Assembly: GCF_000092405.1 (NCBI RefSeq)
Contig: NC_014220.1
Location: 1,364,001-1,428,000, forward strand
DNA: 64,000 bases
Direction of reading: 5' to 3'
Origin: Syntrophothermus lipocalidus DSM 12680
GTDB lineage: Bacteria > Bacillota > Syntrophomonadia > Syntrophomonadales > Syntrophothermaceae
The translations under genes were made by a program, and so were the position numbers. Under the pieces are notes generated by a model, which was not told the origin of the DNA, searched no databases, and saw nothing but the letters and a program-made list of their open reading frames with translations. Positions 63,720 to 64,000 of this stretch are shown piece by piece; position 1 is the stretch's first letter; each line of letters opens with the position of its first letter.

Positions 63720-64000
63720 TTGATCAAGACCTACTTTTATAACCACGCCGAGAATGCTATGTACCATGACGTCGACTTGGCAGATAAAGATGCCCTGCTC
63801 AGTTCCCCATGTAACCTGTTATGGATAGATATCTATGACTGCACCGAAGAAGAGCTTAAGTATGTGGGCCAGGTTTTTAACTTTCACCCCCTGGCCATTG
63901 AAGACTGCTTGCAGGAAAACCCTCGGGCCAAAATCGACCGCTACGACGATTACAGCTTTTTTGTTTTTCATGCCCTCCGCTACTATGAAGAAGCGAGTGA
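63720..64000 (+). CDS. corA: CorA-family magnesium transporter, N-terminal part
   Basis: A TTG start with AAAGGAGG nine bases upstream opens a frame that runs off the right edge. The visible 93 residues (MIKTYFYNHAENAMYHDVDL, LLWIDIYDCTEEELKYVGQV, FNFHPLAIEDCLQENPRAKI DRYDDYSFFVFH) are the typical cytoplasmic front of CorA. This is an ordinary housekeeping ion channel, unlike the CorA-like protein in the type III locus. Confidence 0.85.
   Translation, partial: MIKTYFYNHAENAMYHDVDLADKDALLSSPCNLLWIDIYDCTEEELKYVGQVFNFHPLAIEDCLQENPRAKIDRYDDYSFFVFHALRYYEEAS

Overview
The window reads as a chromosomal segment of a Gram-positive, Clostridia-class Bacillota, probably a thermophilic or syntrophic relative of the Syntrophomonadales or Peptococcales. 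That placement is an inference. It rests on the lipoprotein signals, the eukaryote-like Ser/Thr kinase and PP2C pair, the copper-amine-oxidase-type stalk domains, the strong GGAGG-type ribosome binding sites with frequent GTG and TTG starts, and a tetraprenyl-beta-curcumene-synthase-like gene.

Layout. 0-8 kb, mostly minus strand: a signalling operon (single-TM protein remnant, Ser/Thr kinase with TPRs, PP2C phosphatase, TPR lipoprotein, zinc-ribbon protein), then a truncated divergent TPR paralogue and a stalk-domain coiled-coil protein. 8.4-12.7 kb: a nitrate/sulfonate/taurine-type ABC transporter followed by a class III aminotransferase. 12.7-13.6 kb: an XRE regulator with a small membrane protein and a palindromic operator. 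14-17 kb, plus strand: a two-gene terpenoid cassette (long-chain prenyl diphosphate synthase plus YtpB/DUF2600 cyclase), a truncated MerR gene and an isoprenylcysteine-methyltransferase-like protein. 17-21.4 kb: a graveyard of mobile DNA (two IstB remnants, an IS21 end, a DDE transposase scrap, a disrupted DUF6431 gene) surrounding a phosphodiester-glycosidase-like protein and an orphan Panacea-domain antitoxin.

21.5-50.5 kb is one CRISPR island. The array has 153 near-perfect 30-bp repeats (152 spacers) plus one decayed terminal repeat. It is transcribed on the minus strand from a leader next to cas6. Beside it lies a complete type I-B (Tneap/Cst-like) operon, cas8-cas7-cas5-cas3-cas4-cas1-cas2-(small ORF)-cas6. 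Upstream of that, on the same strand, is a type III-B operon: cmr1, an HD-less cas10/cmr2, cmr3, cmr4, cmr5, cmr6, a DEDDh exonuclease and a 580-residue CorA-like membrane protein. A membrane-anchored NPCBM-like protein heads this operon. The type III locus lacks its own cas6, cas1 and cas2, so it most likely shares the array crRNAs. The leader and the type III operon carry nearly the same 39-bp promoter module, and the type I-B operon has a weaker version, which points to co-regulation. The HD-less Cas10 + CorA-like + nuclease combination resembles the SAM-AMP signalling type III-B systems and is the most interesting part of the window.

At 50.5-50.7 kb lies a mosaic scar made of the first 27 codons of a second cas8 fused to the tail of a stalk-domain protein. 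51-64 kb returns to chromosomal genes: a CBS-GGDEF protein, a TVP38-type membrane protein, an alpha/beta hydrolase, a chemoreceptor, a small zinc-finger/TPR gene set of unknown role, a Lon-family protease, an MBL-fold hydrolase, a class A penicillin-binding protein, and the start of a housekeeping CorA transporter cut by the window edge. No rRNA or tRNA gene was recognised.
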